Shown one piece after another: positions 1 through 35,710 of a DNA stretch of 64,000 nucleotides. The stretch covers positions 33,233,663-33,297,662 of the forward strand of contig JAQNBH010000015.1 of assembly GCA_028752905.1 (NCBI GenBank). Reading direction: 5' to 3'. Made by a program: the position numbers and the translations under genes. Position 1 is the stretch's first letter; each line of letters starts with the position of its first letter. The notes under the pieces were generated by a model. The model worked only from the letters and a program-made list of their open reading frames with translations. It ran no database searches and was not told where the DNA came from. This DNA is from Cladorhizidae sp. MBARI D1340-BT2 (taxonomy: Eukaryota > Porifera > Demospongiae > Poecilosclerida > Cladorhizidae).

Positions 1-128
1 TCCCTTCTAGCTAACCACGTAGACAGATCCAAAAGATTTGATTTCATCTGTGTGGGGACATTGCTGGTCTGCTTGTGAAATAGCTGCTCAATGCTAATTT
101 AAGCAGTTCTTTTCTTTCTGACCGACAC

Positions 129-215
129 TCTCACACATACACACACACATGCATGCACGCACATGCATACACACATGCACAAGCACACACACATGCATGC
201 GCACACACAGCATAA
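129..215. repeat. CA/CATG-rich microsatellite
   Basis: Imperfect CA dinucleotides mixed with CATG steps; simple sequence downstream of the last visible iRhom exon in its orientation. Confidence 0.8.
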
Positions 216-317
216 CAAAAGAGGAATGGGAAGGAGAAGAACAGAGAGACAGAGAAAGGAGTGAGAAAGCTTAGGCTTAACAACCAGTATATATATATAT
301 CATGAACGTCCTCTCAC

Positions 318-3300
318 CCGATCCTCCGCTCAATGGCCCAGCTTTTACTGAACTTGAAGAGCCCGATGATTAGCAAAGTCACAACACCGTCGTAGAGAAA
401 CATGGCAGAGAAGAAGCGTATCCCCTGACTGGGAATCTGACCAATGGTTTTCCCGATCCAGCTGAATTTACAAATCCCTTTGAAGCAGTCCGTCCCAACT
501 CTACTGCATACGACTTTGTCCGAGTGCCACACCCCTTCTTGGAAGGAACAGTTCTGTTCCGTGGTGACAGTACAGCCTCCAAGAAGTCCCACACAACAAG
601 GATGAAGGACCACACCCCCTTCACACACATCTGTGGCATTCATCTCAGAGCGACATCGACTAGCTCCACCTAGCACCTGACCCCCGTAGAAATTCGTGCA
701 CCTGCAACATCAACAAGCACGTACGTATGTGTGTTTGTTCATGTGTGCATATATAAATACATCATAAGGTAGTAGGTAGCAAGCAATCCAAACCTCCACT
801 TTGCTCTTCTCAGTGATCTAGGGTTAGGCTGGGCACATGTAGCAAATACCCATTATGCTCTTTTCAGTGATGTAGGATTAGGCTGGGCACATGTAGCAAG
901 CACCCACTAAGCTCTTCTCTGTGATCTAGGATTAGGCTGGGCACATGTAGCAAGCAGCCACTATGCTCTTCTCAGTGATCTAGGGTTAGGCTGGGCACAT
1001 GTAGCAAATACCCATTATGCTCTTCTCAGTGATCTAGGATTAGGCTGGGCACATGTAGCAAGCACCCACTAAGCTCTTCTCTGTGATCTAGGATTAGGCT
1101 GGGCACATGTAGCAAGCAGCCACTATGCTCTTCTCAGTGATCTAGGGTTGGGATGGGCACATGTAGCAAGCACCCACTATGCTCTTCTCAGTGATCTAGG
1201 ATTAGGCTGGGCACATGTAGCAAGCACCCACTATGCTCTTCTCAGTGATCTAGGGTTAGGCTGGACACATGTAGCAAGCACCCACTATTCTCTCCTCAGA
1301 GATCTAGGATTAGGCTGGGCACATGTAGCAAGCACCCACTATGCTCTCTTCTCAGTGATCTAGGATTAGGCTGGGCACATGTACATGTAGCAAGCAGCCA
1401 CTATGCTCTCTTCTCAGTGATCTAGGGTTAGGCTGGGCACATGTAGCAAGCACCCACTATGCTCTTCTCAGTGATCTAGGATTAGGCTGGGCACATGTAG
1501 CAAGCACCCACTATGCTCTTCTCAGTGATCTAGGATTAGGCTGGGCACATGTAGCAAGCACCCACTATGCTCTTCTCAGTGATCTAGCTGGGCACATGTA
1601 GCAAGCACCCACTATGCTCTTCTCAGTGGTCTAGGATTAGGCTGGGCACATTTAGCAAGCACCCATTATGCTCTTCTCAGTGATCTAGGATTAGTCTGGG
1701 CACATGTAGCAAACACCCACTATGCTCTTCTCAGTGATCTAGGATTAGGCTGGGCACATGTAGCAAATACCCATTATGCTCTTCTCACTGATCTAGATTA
1801 GGCTGGGCACATGTAGCAAGCACCCACTATGCTCTTCTCAGTGATCTAGGATTAGGCTGGGCACATAGCAAGCACCCACTATGCTCTTCTCACTGATCTA
1901 GGATTAGGCTGGGCACATGTAGCAAGCACCCATTATGCTCTTCTCAGTGATCTAGGATTAGGCTGGGCACATGTAGCAAGCACCCACTATGCTCTTCTCA
2001 GTGATCTAGGATTAGGCTGGGCACATGTAGCAAATACCCATTAAGCTCTTCTCACTGATCTAGGATTAGGCTGGGCACATGTAGCAAGCACCCATTATGC
2101 TCTTCTCAGTGATCTAGGATTAGGTTGGGTGCATGTAACAAGAGCCCACCCACATTGATTTCCGAGGTGAAAGGTTAAACACCCATGGGTGCTGAGCACA
2201 TGATTTATGGTGCATTATTGGAGGTTCATTTTCTTGCTGACCTATGTACTGTAGCTGCACGAGCATGCTGGAGCCCCGTGGAATAACAGAGCATGCTACC
2301 TGAGGGGCTCACAAATGGCTGATAGTCGCAACGGCCTTCATGGAAATCTCTGTCGTGCCCGCCTTCACCACTGCTTCTAGAAGCTTACAAGAGAAGGCAT
2401 TCTGAAGGGACTTCTCTGCTGCAAGCTTAGCAGTAGACATTGTTGCCCATGGCACTGCAGCTTCTGTTAGCCTATCTCAACGCAGCTGATTTCTAAGACC
2501 AAACTGCAGCTTATTATATTCGCATTCTAATGATATGAAGCATTTGAAAAAGAAAATTCCTGAAAAAAAGATTTAGCATTAATGGCTGCAAAACCAACCA
2601 AATGAGGTTCACAGTCACCTTTACTTGGTGTTAAGAGCACGTGCATGGTTTCTAACTAAGTTTCTACATACTTAAGCGCATTACCACGGTAACGCGCATC
2701 ACTCCAATCGCTAGCCTGATGGGCATTGTTTAGGGGTGGGTGCTGAGCATGCACACCACATGCTAAACACTCTGCATTGTACTTGCATAAATTAATTCCT
2801 TTATTCTGCTCTAATTAACTCTAATTACCCATAATTAAACTGTAATAAAAATTACCAATTATAAGGTAACTATATTCTATACTTATAAAGGTTCACATCC
2901 TCTGACAACCAGCAAGCCCTGCCTAATGACATCACTCTTAGTGCGCTTTCCATCTTCAATTCATGAGAAGTTGCTTCCAAAATCCATTGTGCACGTTCCG
3001 TCCTTCCGATCCATTGCGCTGATATTGTGAACAGGTAACGCAACGGACTACGCATCTAACAGATGGGAACGGATATGAAACGCATGAGTAGTATTTGATT
3101 CAACTCTTGCGTCCAATCCGTTGCATCAGACCAATCAGAATCCTAGAACATATCATGTACTGAACTTCACCTCTTTCCATGACGTCTCTAGAATTATTGA
3201 AGCGGTGAGGAGCTTACCCAACCTCTGGCAGGTCTCAGCTAGAGGCCATAAAGACCCTGCCAGAGAAAATGCCCGGAAGGAAGTGTCTATCCAGGTAACT

Positions 3301-5948
3301 AACTAGCTATTACAAGCTATAAAAAATATTTCAGCTAGTAATTCCTCCTTCTGCACCCCCTCCTGCTAGCCAATAGCAAAATCAAATCCAACTCTTCCTC
3401 ACTGCTAGTACTGCGTCCATTGTATTGGTCAAAGTTCAAATGTAGCGGATTCAGCGGACTCAATACAAATATTATGGACCATGCAGCGGAATGGAACGGA
3501 TCACACAAAGCATGCAGCGGAATGGAATCGATCACACAAAGCATGCAGCGGAATGGAATCGATCACACAAAGCATGCAGCGGAATGGAACGGATCACACA
3601 ATGCATGCAACGGAAATGGATTCAACGGAATGGATTACCATCCGTCATATTGTGAACCTGCCTTTAGTTAACATAATTATCTCCAATTGGAGGCTTTGCT
3701 GCTGGTACCCATGGTGACCATGAGTAAGGGAACATCATGTCAACACAATGTATTTTATAATCTCCATTTCTTGCCATTAACACAACACCCATGCAAAAGT
3801 CATCTGGCAAGACAATGGCCCACATGGCCCACAATGGAGGGAGCCGCCTTTTGATTAACTTGCTAACATCAATAGATAATAGTCGGCCATAATCAGGCAT
3901 GTGTCTCAATCACTAGAGAACAGCGATTACAATGTGCTGGAAACACATGTCTACAAATTCAGTCCATAGGCTACGCACTATACAGGGTGGTACCGCAGAT
4001 AGTCGGGATCATAGAGGTACAAATAGAGTGAGTTGTCTTCCTTTCAGTCCGCTGTACGTGCCCCTATGGTTGAAAAGATGGGGCTAAAAGTGTGGTTGGA
4101 AAAGGTAGTGTTGAAAATGTGTTTTTCACAACTCCCTGTCCTTATAGGCTCAATACCCACCCAGTGTCATGACTTACATCTGCTGAGGAAGCATCCCACA
4201 CTGCTTGTTTGTGCCAGACAAGCAGCAGCGCAGACTGCTCTCCTCTACTCGGTTCCTTGCGGCTTGAACTTGAAAATCAACGTTTTCTCGCATACACTAT
4301 ATGCCATAAAGAGATGTTGTTTAAATAAATACTTAGCACTAGCCAATTAGTGTGAGATGGTTAGGTAGTTAATTTAGGTAGTTAATTCCGGTGTTATTTT
4401 TATTTATACGGTAGGCATTTTGGCTAGGGCTAGGGCTAGGAAGGCTAATTCTAGGGCTATCACTAGGGCTAGGGAGACTAGGGTCAGGGAGGCTAGGGCT
4501 AGGAAAGCTAATGCTAGGGCTGTCACTAGGGCTAGGAAGGCTAATTATAGGGCTATCACTAGTACTATGGAAACAAGGGCTATCCATACCAGGAAAGGTA
4601 GAGGCTATCGTTAGGGAAACTAGGGCTATTTACACCCGGAAAGGTAGGGCTATTCTGCGGTTCCCCTCCATCCTTATATGGAGGTGTGCGCCTTAACAAC
4701 ATTACTGGTGTAGCTTACTGGCGTATACATGGCACCCGTGTGTATAAGGGTTGCCTTGGACGTCCCGATGAAGAAGTTGGGAACAATCTCCTTTGTAGAA
4801 CTGTCTTGTATATTATCAAACCCAACGATTGTAGAAACATTGACGACTGGCGTAAATCTGATGGGCGCAAGACCCCCACTGGCAATTGTAGCAATCAACA
4901 TTCCAACCTCCACTACAGCAATCAGTACAGTCATAACCGGCCAGAATGTAGGCAGAGTCTTCATCACTTCTTCCCTGGTAGGATCTCGATGGCGAAGACG
5001 TCTTCTGATGGTGTCTGTAATGTGGCCCAGCCCACAACATCTCCCTCTCCTCTGGTTCTGCTGAGTAAGAATGTCCTGAGGCAAGGGACTGTTCGGTGGT
5101 GTGGTGGCGACTGGCACGGTGCTGTCCTCTTGTTGAGATACCAAGTTGTACCCGAGAGCTCGATTATTGGGTGGCAGCGTACCTGCGCGGTTCCACTGGA
5201 TTTCGTCGTCATGGATTCCAAAGAAACGACCAATGGAGGCTCCTGCATTGAGGGTTTGGTCAAAGGGTTGGTTACGAACAAGTTAATTTAAAAAGACTAC
5301 CAGAATCTTGACAGAAACACAATGCTGACAAAGACTGTGGATGTGCCAGTCATTGTCCTTGCAAGCCCTCCAAACCCTAACAGTGTGAGCTGTCCAGATA
5401 CCACTAACTGGAGAGTTATAATGACTTTCTCGACATTCACTTTCTCGACATTCAACTTGAATATAATCACACGATGTCAGCTAGATGCTCTAGCCTTCAT
5501 CAGGAATAATTATCTATACATTTCAACCGAGAGTTCATAAAGAACAGGAGTGCTTAGTATTGCATGTCTCCCTTAGGAAGACCTAGCACTTGTTACCCTT
5601 CACCATATTCTAGGATATTACCACAAGAGTCAAGTGCCTTAGCTGGCTTCTCTTCCTTACCCTGGCAATTCACGAGCCCTCCTCTCTGTGTAGCTCCTTT
5701 GGACAGCTAAAATCACTAGCTGTGTAGATATATAAAACTACAGTAAATCACTCACCTGCATATGCGACGGACCCCATAAAATCCCTGTTTCGAACTTCAG
5801 CTGCATTCTGCCTTGCCAGTGAATCATTCGCCAATACCACTTCATACCCTGGTGGCTGACGCCCACTTTGTCTCATGGCCATGGCAGCCTCCTGCGGAGG
5901 AGCAGAGGGAACCACCGACCTACTATTGGTACCACCATAACCAGCCAT
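318..5948 (-). CDS. RHBDF (iRhom): iRhom (inactive rhomboid) gene, 5' part, partial at left edge
   Basis: Three minus-strand exons are visible: 5756-5948 (start codon 5946-5948), 4719-5242 and 318-701. The first two join in phase through GT/AG sites and give residues 1-239: a short proline- and glutamine-containing cytosolic tail, a basic stretch near residue 145, a membrane segment at about 164-188, and a luminal region ending in HTGAMYTP. The third exon is cysteine-rich (CC pair, then EQNCSF and later cysteines) and ends in a second hydrophobic segment before a GTGAGA donor. This order, a first membrane helix followed by a large Cys-rich loop, is the iRhom homology domain. iRhoms are catalytically dead rhomboids that control trafficking of ADAM17 and EGF-family ligands in the ER and Golgi. 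The cytosolic tail is much shorter than in vertebrates. The junction of exons 2 and 3 is uncertain: acceptor 702/703 needs an unseen extra exon, while an AG just upstream of codon GTGCTAGGT (about 671) would join directly in frame. The catalytic region is outside the window, so inactivity is inferred. Confidence 0.8.
795..2145. repeat. Minisatellite, about 54-bp unit, about 25 copies, iRhom intron
   Basis: The unit contains GATCTAGGATTAGGCTGGGC and CACATGTAGCAAGCACCCAC, then ATGCTCTTCTCAGT. Copies differ by point changes and small indels. Lies between exons 4719-5242 and 318-701 of the iRhom gene. Confidence 0.9.
2304..2475 (-). other. Short coding-like open frame inside the iRhom intron
   Basis: A minus-strand frame of about 57 codons, with ATG at 2445-2447, reads as an alanine/lysine-rich helix (STAKLAAEKSLQNAF, then KLLEAVVKAG) and ends in a stop. 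It has no match I recognise and no convincing splice sites. It may be a transposon fragment; function unknown. Confidence 0.25.
3121..3306 (+). pseudogene. MADF-domain fragment (probable PIF/Harbinger accessory gene remnant)
   Basis: From about 3181 the plus strand reads RIIEAVRSLPNLWQVSARG followed by KDPARENARKEVSIQ. This is the first half of a MADF/Myb-like DNA-binding domain (EAV then P-x-LW then KD then EN-A-R/K-E). A GTAACT donor-like site follows the Q codon at about 3296. The rest of the domain is not nearby. PIF/Harbinger elements carry MADF/Myb-like proteins, and a broken copy in an iRhom intron on the opposite strand fits a dead element; an exon of a nested gene is the alternative. 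Confidence 0.45.
3478..3615. repeat. 31-bp tandem repeat, about 4 copies
   Basis: The unit contains CATGCAGCGGAATGGAACGG followed by ATCACACAAAG. It starts about 170 bp after the MADF fragment, and related CAACGGA words also occur at 3033-3045 and 3607-3630. Confidence 0.8.
4420..4685. repeat. CTAGGG-rich degenerate repeat beside an iRhom exon
   Basis: Hexamer-like GCTAGG/CTAGGG words interrupted by AAGGCTAATT and ATCACTA. It resembles a telomere-like variant repeat but is irregular. It lies about 35 bp beyond the end of iRhom exon 2, inside the intron. Confidence 0.7.
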
Positions 5949-6027
5949 AGGATATAGCTACTAGGTAGGACCTGGATTGTCCCAATTTCCATGTACTCCT
6001 GTTTAGCACTCATCAGTTCCCCACTCG

Positions 6028-6036
6028 CCCCGCCCC
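6028..6036 (-). promoter_or_regulatory. GC box (Sp/KLF-type site)
   Basis: CCCCGCCCC on the plus strand reads GGGGCGGGG on the minus strand. It lies about 80 bp from the iRhom start and 140 bp from the DRC7 start, a usual place for an Sp/KLF site in a TATA-less bidirectional promoter. The match is exact; the function is inferred. Confidence 0.4.
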
Positions 6037-6061
6037 TTAATGGTACGCATGCCGAATATCA

Positions 6062-6074
6062 GTTACTAAGCAAC
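6062..6074 (+). promoter_or_regulatory. RFX X-box-like site upstream of DRC7
   Basis: GTTACTAAGCAAC fits the X-box GTNRCC-N(1-3)-RGYAAC with a 1-bp spacer and one mismatch (T for the last C of the first half-site). It lies 100 bp upstream of the DRC7 start codon. RFX factors drive motile-cilium genes in animals through X-boxes close upstream of the gene, so position and target gene agree. Confidence 0.5.
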
Positions 6075-6173
6075 TCAACAAGTGCCGCACCGTAGGAGTT
6101 CTATTAGATACCGTAGTTGAAGTGCTTAGGTCGTTCGAGTTAGTAAGTGCTGGAGTGAATAATATGACCTAGT

Positions 6174-30833
<24,660 letters not shown>

Positions 30834-32698
30834 GATGGAGACTGCCCTTGTTCAAGAATTGTTCAAGAATCATACGAACCATCCAACATGTGGCAATAGC
30901 ATTATAATGAAAACCAACAAACAATATGCTGACCAGATTTTAAATACAATAGCAGCTGTTGTTGTTTATGATACAACCAACACACATATATACATGAGTA
31001 ATGTGATGTTAATGCCAGTGTCCAGGAAATTCGAAGGGGAAACCTGATCATGACAATACAAGAACAGTTAAATAATAATTGTAATATAGTTACCTATTTT
31101 TAAATAACGGCCCCCCAAAATTATATCTCAGCTACTAAAACTCACTTTGGCAGCTTCTTATCCTAAACAGTGTCTTCAGCTAATTTTAACCACCAAAATA
31201 CTTCAAGCATGCTTTTGCAAACCTTTGCAAACCAGCAGAACTATTATTAAAAATGTGAAATAAGAACTTGTACCTATTTATCTCCCCCCCCCCCCCCAGA
31301 CATTACTTGTGTATAGTATATCCATTTGTCTATTCCGAATGGTCTAATGCATTGCAAAGCCCATTCTCGATTCAGCACTCGACTCAGCCAAATACCCAAC
31401 ATCTGGTAAAGGATTATCAATGTCATAAACGTGCTGATGAGTAATATTGAGCTGAGTCAGCAAGCAGCTGAGTGATTCCTCTGAAGCTTTCTCTTGTGAC
31501 AAGACAACAGACAAACCCTTCAACAAAAACCAGGTCACTTATGGTTTCCTCAGAACCTTGCTCTTGTGACAAGACAAGAGACAAACCTTCAACAAAAACC
31601 AGGTCACTTATGGTTTCCTCAGAAGCTTGCTCTTGTGACAATAGTTAACAGCACAGAGCTGAGAGGAGTCACCAATAGCTGCATGTTTTCGTACCAAGAA
31701 GTGATCAGTTGGTTTCCTCTGAAGTTTAAGTAGTGAAAAACCAGTGAGCTACACGTAATGCATGTGTCTATGTGTATTATAGGCATGTGTGGTAAATAAT
31801 AACATGTGAAGGGTTAGTTCTGGTGTTACACTGAGTAACTTCTGGTGTTACACTGGTAACTTATGGTGTTACACTAAGTAACTTCTTGTAAGTGGCTGCT
31901 CGACTATAGAAACAGGACAATATGTATATACAAAAGAGTCGGTTATGCGCCTATGTAACCTCTGAGTTTGCGGTTACCCCGAGGCGAAGCCGAGGAATGT
32001 AACAGCAAACGAGTAGGTTACACTGGTGTAACCGACTCTTTTGTATAGGCTATCTTACTTATACTACATTGCGCATGCGCTAAACTACATGCGGTTAAAA
32101 GTGTAGGTTACGCGCCTATGTAACCTATAGTTATTAACTAGCCACAGATCATGTGATGTAGTACAAATATATATATAATTATATATAATATATATATAAT
32201 GGTTAAGACAGAAATGAAACAGGTTTACCCATGTAGACAAACATTCATAGGACCATTTATAGTGAAGATTAATATTATTACTGCTTTTTAAAAATCTGAA
32301 TTATATTTTGGAGTTCATTATATTAAATGTTTGTTGTCTGGTAAGCTTGTTTGAATTTATTTTTGACCAATACATATCATTTGTTTCTTAATAAAACATT
32401 TTTGTCTTGTGTATGTATGAATATGTATATAGGCATTTGCATAATTATACTCTATGATGGACCTTATAGGAAGCTTCTTGTCTAATAAAAATTAAAAAAT
32501 AAAAAATTTAAATGAAGTTTTAATATTATTATAGTCAAAATGAGAATTTCTTAATGTAGACCACAAACATAGTCTTGCTTTATATATTTTTTTATGTCGA
32601 TCAAACTTTTTTCTTGCTATATATTATTTCATCTTGTAATGGCGAGTGCAACAGTAGCACTCCCTGTACATTGTTTTCATCCCGATTTTAAATTTTAA
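30834..32698. other. DRC7 3' flank, no recognised gene
   Basis: AT-rich. ATTAAA near 31243 is a possible poly(A) signal for DRC7. A 68-bp repeat with GCTCTTGTGACAAGAC lies at 31485-31640 (about 3 copies), and a TGGTGTTACACT repeat at 31820-31880. The inverted-repeat element at 31928-32140 is listed separately. Confidence 0.45.
31928..32140. mobile_element. CpG-rich inverted-repeat element (MITE-like)
   Basis: Arms ACAAAAGAGTCGGTTATGCG (from 31938) and, reversed, ACAAAAGAGTCGGTTACACC (ending near 32045) face each other. The middle holds a compact hairpin-like CCCCGAGGCGAAGCCGAGG. A further AGGTTACGCGCCTATGTAACC copy follows at about 32105-32127. It is much richer in CpG than its AT-rich surroundings. 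No coding capacity; superfamily unknown. Confidence 0.5.
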
Positions 32699-34690
32699 AT
32701 GGCAGACACCAAACCGGACGCGGGCACCAAACTGGGTACACACACACACACACAATACTAAAACTTACCTTTGCAGCTTCTTAGCTATCTAAATGCTTTC
32801 CGCCAATATTAGCTAAAGAAAGATTCAAAGCGTGGCTCGGATCCCTCGCAAAGGTAGAAAACAGTCAGTCCCTAAAAATGTGTCAAGAGCCATGGAGTTT
32901 GTCTTCAAGATCATGAATCTGTGGACGTGCCTTTCCTCCATCTACTTTCCCCCACACAAAACCTCGTACACAATAACTGCCTGGCCTAATACATCAGGTA
33001 CCATAGAGTAATATAACAGCCTGGCCTAATACATCAGGTACCATAGAGTAATATAACAGCCTGGCCTAATACATCAGTACCATAGAGTAATATAACAGCC
33101 TGGCCTAATACATCAGGTACCATAGTAATATAACAGCCTGGCCTAATACATCAGGTACCATAGAGTAATATAACAGCCTGGCCTAATACATCAGGTACCA
33201 TAGAGTAATATAACAGCCTGGCCTAATACATCAGGTACCATAAAGTAATATAACAGCCTGGCCTAATACATCAGGTACCATAGACTAATATAACAGCCTG
33301 GCTAATACATCAGGTACCATAGAGTAATATAACTAATACATCAGGTACCATAGAGTAATATAACAGCCTGGCCTAATACATCAGGTACCATAGAGTAATA
33401 TAACAGCCTGGCCTAATACATCAGGTACCATAGAGTAATATAACAGCCTGGCCTAATACATCAGGTACCTATAGACTAATATAACAGCCTGGCCTAATAC
33501 ATCAGGTACCATAGAGTAATATGACAGCCTGGCCTAATACATCAGGTACCATAGACTAATATAACAGCCTGGCCTAATACATCAGGTACCATAGACTAAT
33601 ATAACAGCCTGGCCTAATACATCAGGTACCATAGAGTAATATAACAGCCTAGCCTAATACATCAGGTACCATAGAGTAATATAACTGCCTGGCCTAATAC
33701 ATCAGGTACCATAGAGTAATATACCAGCTTAGCCTAATACATCAGGTACCATAGAGTAATATAACAGCCTAGCCTAATACATCAGGTACCATAGAGTTAT
33801 ATCATAGAGTAATATAACAGCCTGGCCTAATACATCAGGTACCATAGAGTAATATAACAGCCTAGACTAATACATCAGGTACCATAGAGTAATATAACTG
33901 CCTGGCCTAATACATCAGGTACCATAGACTAATATAACAGCCTGGCCTAATACATCAGGTACCATAGAGTAATATAATAGCCTGGCCTAATACATCAGGT
34001 ACCATAGAGTAATATAACAGCCTGGCCTAATACATCAGGTACCATAGAGTAATATAACAGCCTAGCCTAATACATCAGGTACCATAGAGTAATATAACAG
34101 CCTAGCCTAATACATCAGGTACCATAGAGTAATATAACAGCCTGGCCTAATACATCAGGTACCATAGAGTAATATAACAGCCTAGCCTAATACATCAGGT
34201 ACCATAGAGTAATATGACAGCCTGGCCTAATACATCAGGTACCATAGACTAATATAACAGCCTGGCCTAATACATCAGGTACCATAGACTAATATAACAG
34301 CCTGGCCTAACACATCAGGTACCATAGAGTAATATAACAGCCTGGCCTAATACATCAGGTACCATAGAGTAATATAACAGCCTGGCCTAATACATCAGGT
34401 ACCATAGACTAATATAACAGCCTAGCCTAATACATCAGGTACCATAGACTAATATAACAGCCTAGCCTAATACATCAGGTACCATCGACTAATATAACAG
34501 CCTGGCCTAATACATCAGGTACCATAGAGTAATATAACAGCCTGGCCTAATACATCAGGTACCATAGAGCAATATAACTAATACGTCAGGTACCTTTATA
34601 CCATTCTGTTTCTTCTAACTTCAGATTCTATGGCTACAGTCAACATAGCAACAAGATATGGCATATGCTGGCAGTGTACAAGAGTGTTTA
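32699..34690 (+). other. Possible small spliced gene after DRC7 (weak)
   Basis: ATG at 32699 opens MADTKPDAGTKL, ending G|GTACAC (32735, phase 1). AG|CTAAAGAAAG at 32813 joins in phase and reads AKERFKAWLGSLAK. Far downstream, AG|ATTC at 34625 opens a frame reading FYGYSQHSNKIWHMLAVYKSV and then stop (34690). The pieces look protein-like, but the connection to the last exon is not proven and I recognise no family. The 40-bp array would lie in its intron. Confidence 0.25.
32975..34590. repeat. 40-bp minisatellite, about 40 copies
   Basis: The unit contains CCTGGCCTAATACATCAGGT and ACCATAGAGTAATATAACAG. Variants are GAGT/GACT and TGGCC/TAGCC. Short units occur near 33320 and 33795. Confidence 0.95.
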
Positions 34691-34734
34691 AAAGTGCCTG
34701 AGTCCCAGAGTTTTTCTCCGGTCAACTAATATAA

Positions 34735-34885
34735 TAACTAATATAATATAATAATATAATATAATTTAATAATATAATATAATTAATAATAATTAATAAT
34801 TAATAATAATTAATAATATAATATAATTAATAATATAATAATATAATATAATTAATAATATAATAATATAATTAATAATATAATG
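34735..34885. repeat. AT-rich low-complexity tract (AATATAATA)
   Basis: Made only of A and T words such as AATAATATAAT; no feature beyond simple sequence. Confidence 0.8.
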
Positions 34886-35279
34886 TTTAGAAACAACCAC
34901 AAAACAAACAATAGAAATAAAGCACCTTGAAGCAACTTAAATTCCGCAAGGTTCAAGTCAATCCGCAGAATTTAATCCCACCACAAGTTCCAGTTATATG
35001 GTATTATTATACATTATATGGTATTATTTATCCATATATGTTTAATTTTCTGCATCTTAATTACCCTTATAATGGGAGGAGGGGGGGGGGGATTAATATT
35101 TTACGGCCCAACAAAAAAGGACTTCTCAATTATTTCAGGAGGCAAGGTACCAATTATCTGATTCTGTACTCTTGTGCCAAGTTGTTGTTTTTATAATTTA
35201 ATTTCCTGGTGAAGACTAGAGCATCTGTACTTTTATTTACCTTACTCCACCGAATAAAAATACCCATTGTGATTCTTGC

Positions 35280-35710
35280 TCATTCAAAGAGTTTGATTAG
35301 AACTCTCTCTGCTACAATTAGGGCAACATTGCGACGAGTGAACCTTACCATCTCTTGTGCCAAATGCTCGTGCTGCTCTTTGAAGTCTCTGTCATTGCCA
35401 CCACAGAGGTTTACAAATATTCTTTGTGTAGGGATTTTATGAATTTTCTGTGCGTCTGTGCGTCTTATTTTTTCTCTGTGTGAGTTACTGCGATAACTCG
35501 CCAGAAAGTAAGCGTGCACATATTTTTCTTTATTATATAAATTGCTGTGATAATGTGCCGATGTATTCCCCCCGGCCACTGAATCAGATGTGTATATGGC
35601 CCGAGAGGCTGTCTTGAGTTCCTGGACTGTGGCCATATTGCATTTGGCAACAGCACAATAAGTCTCACCATCTTTGCAGCCGATGGAAAAGAGTACACAG
35701 ACGACCTATG
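35280..35710 (-). other. Unassigned coding-like open frame
   Basis: About 143 codons open on the minus strand, with an internal Met at 35636 (MATVQELKTASRAIYTSDSV) and a charged tail (KEQHEHLAQEMVRFTRRNV). Its upstream end runs into the 60/67-bp array, so any 5' part is lost. I recognise no family; a transposon remnant is likely. Confidence 0.25.

Larger units (their letters stand above)
5949..6173. promoter_or_regulatory. Putative bidirectional promoter between iRhom and DRC7
   Basis: Only 225 bp separate the divergent start codons of iRhom (minus) and DRC7 (plus). The interval holds a GC box and an RFX-type X-box, annotated separately. I see no clear TATA box. Both 5' UTRs must lie within it unless either gene has an upstream non-coding exon. 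Confidence 0.6.

Noticed and set aside
4420..4685. Interstitial telomere repeat
   Set aside because: CTAGGG words are irregular and mixed with other sequence; there is no run of a telomeric hexamer. The short run at 60750 is also too brief.
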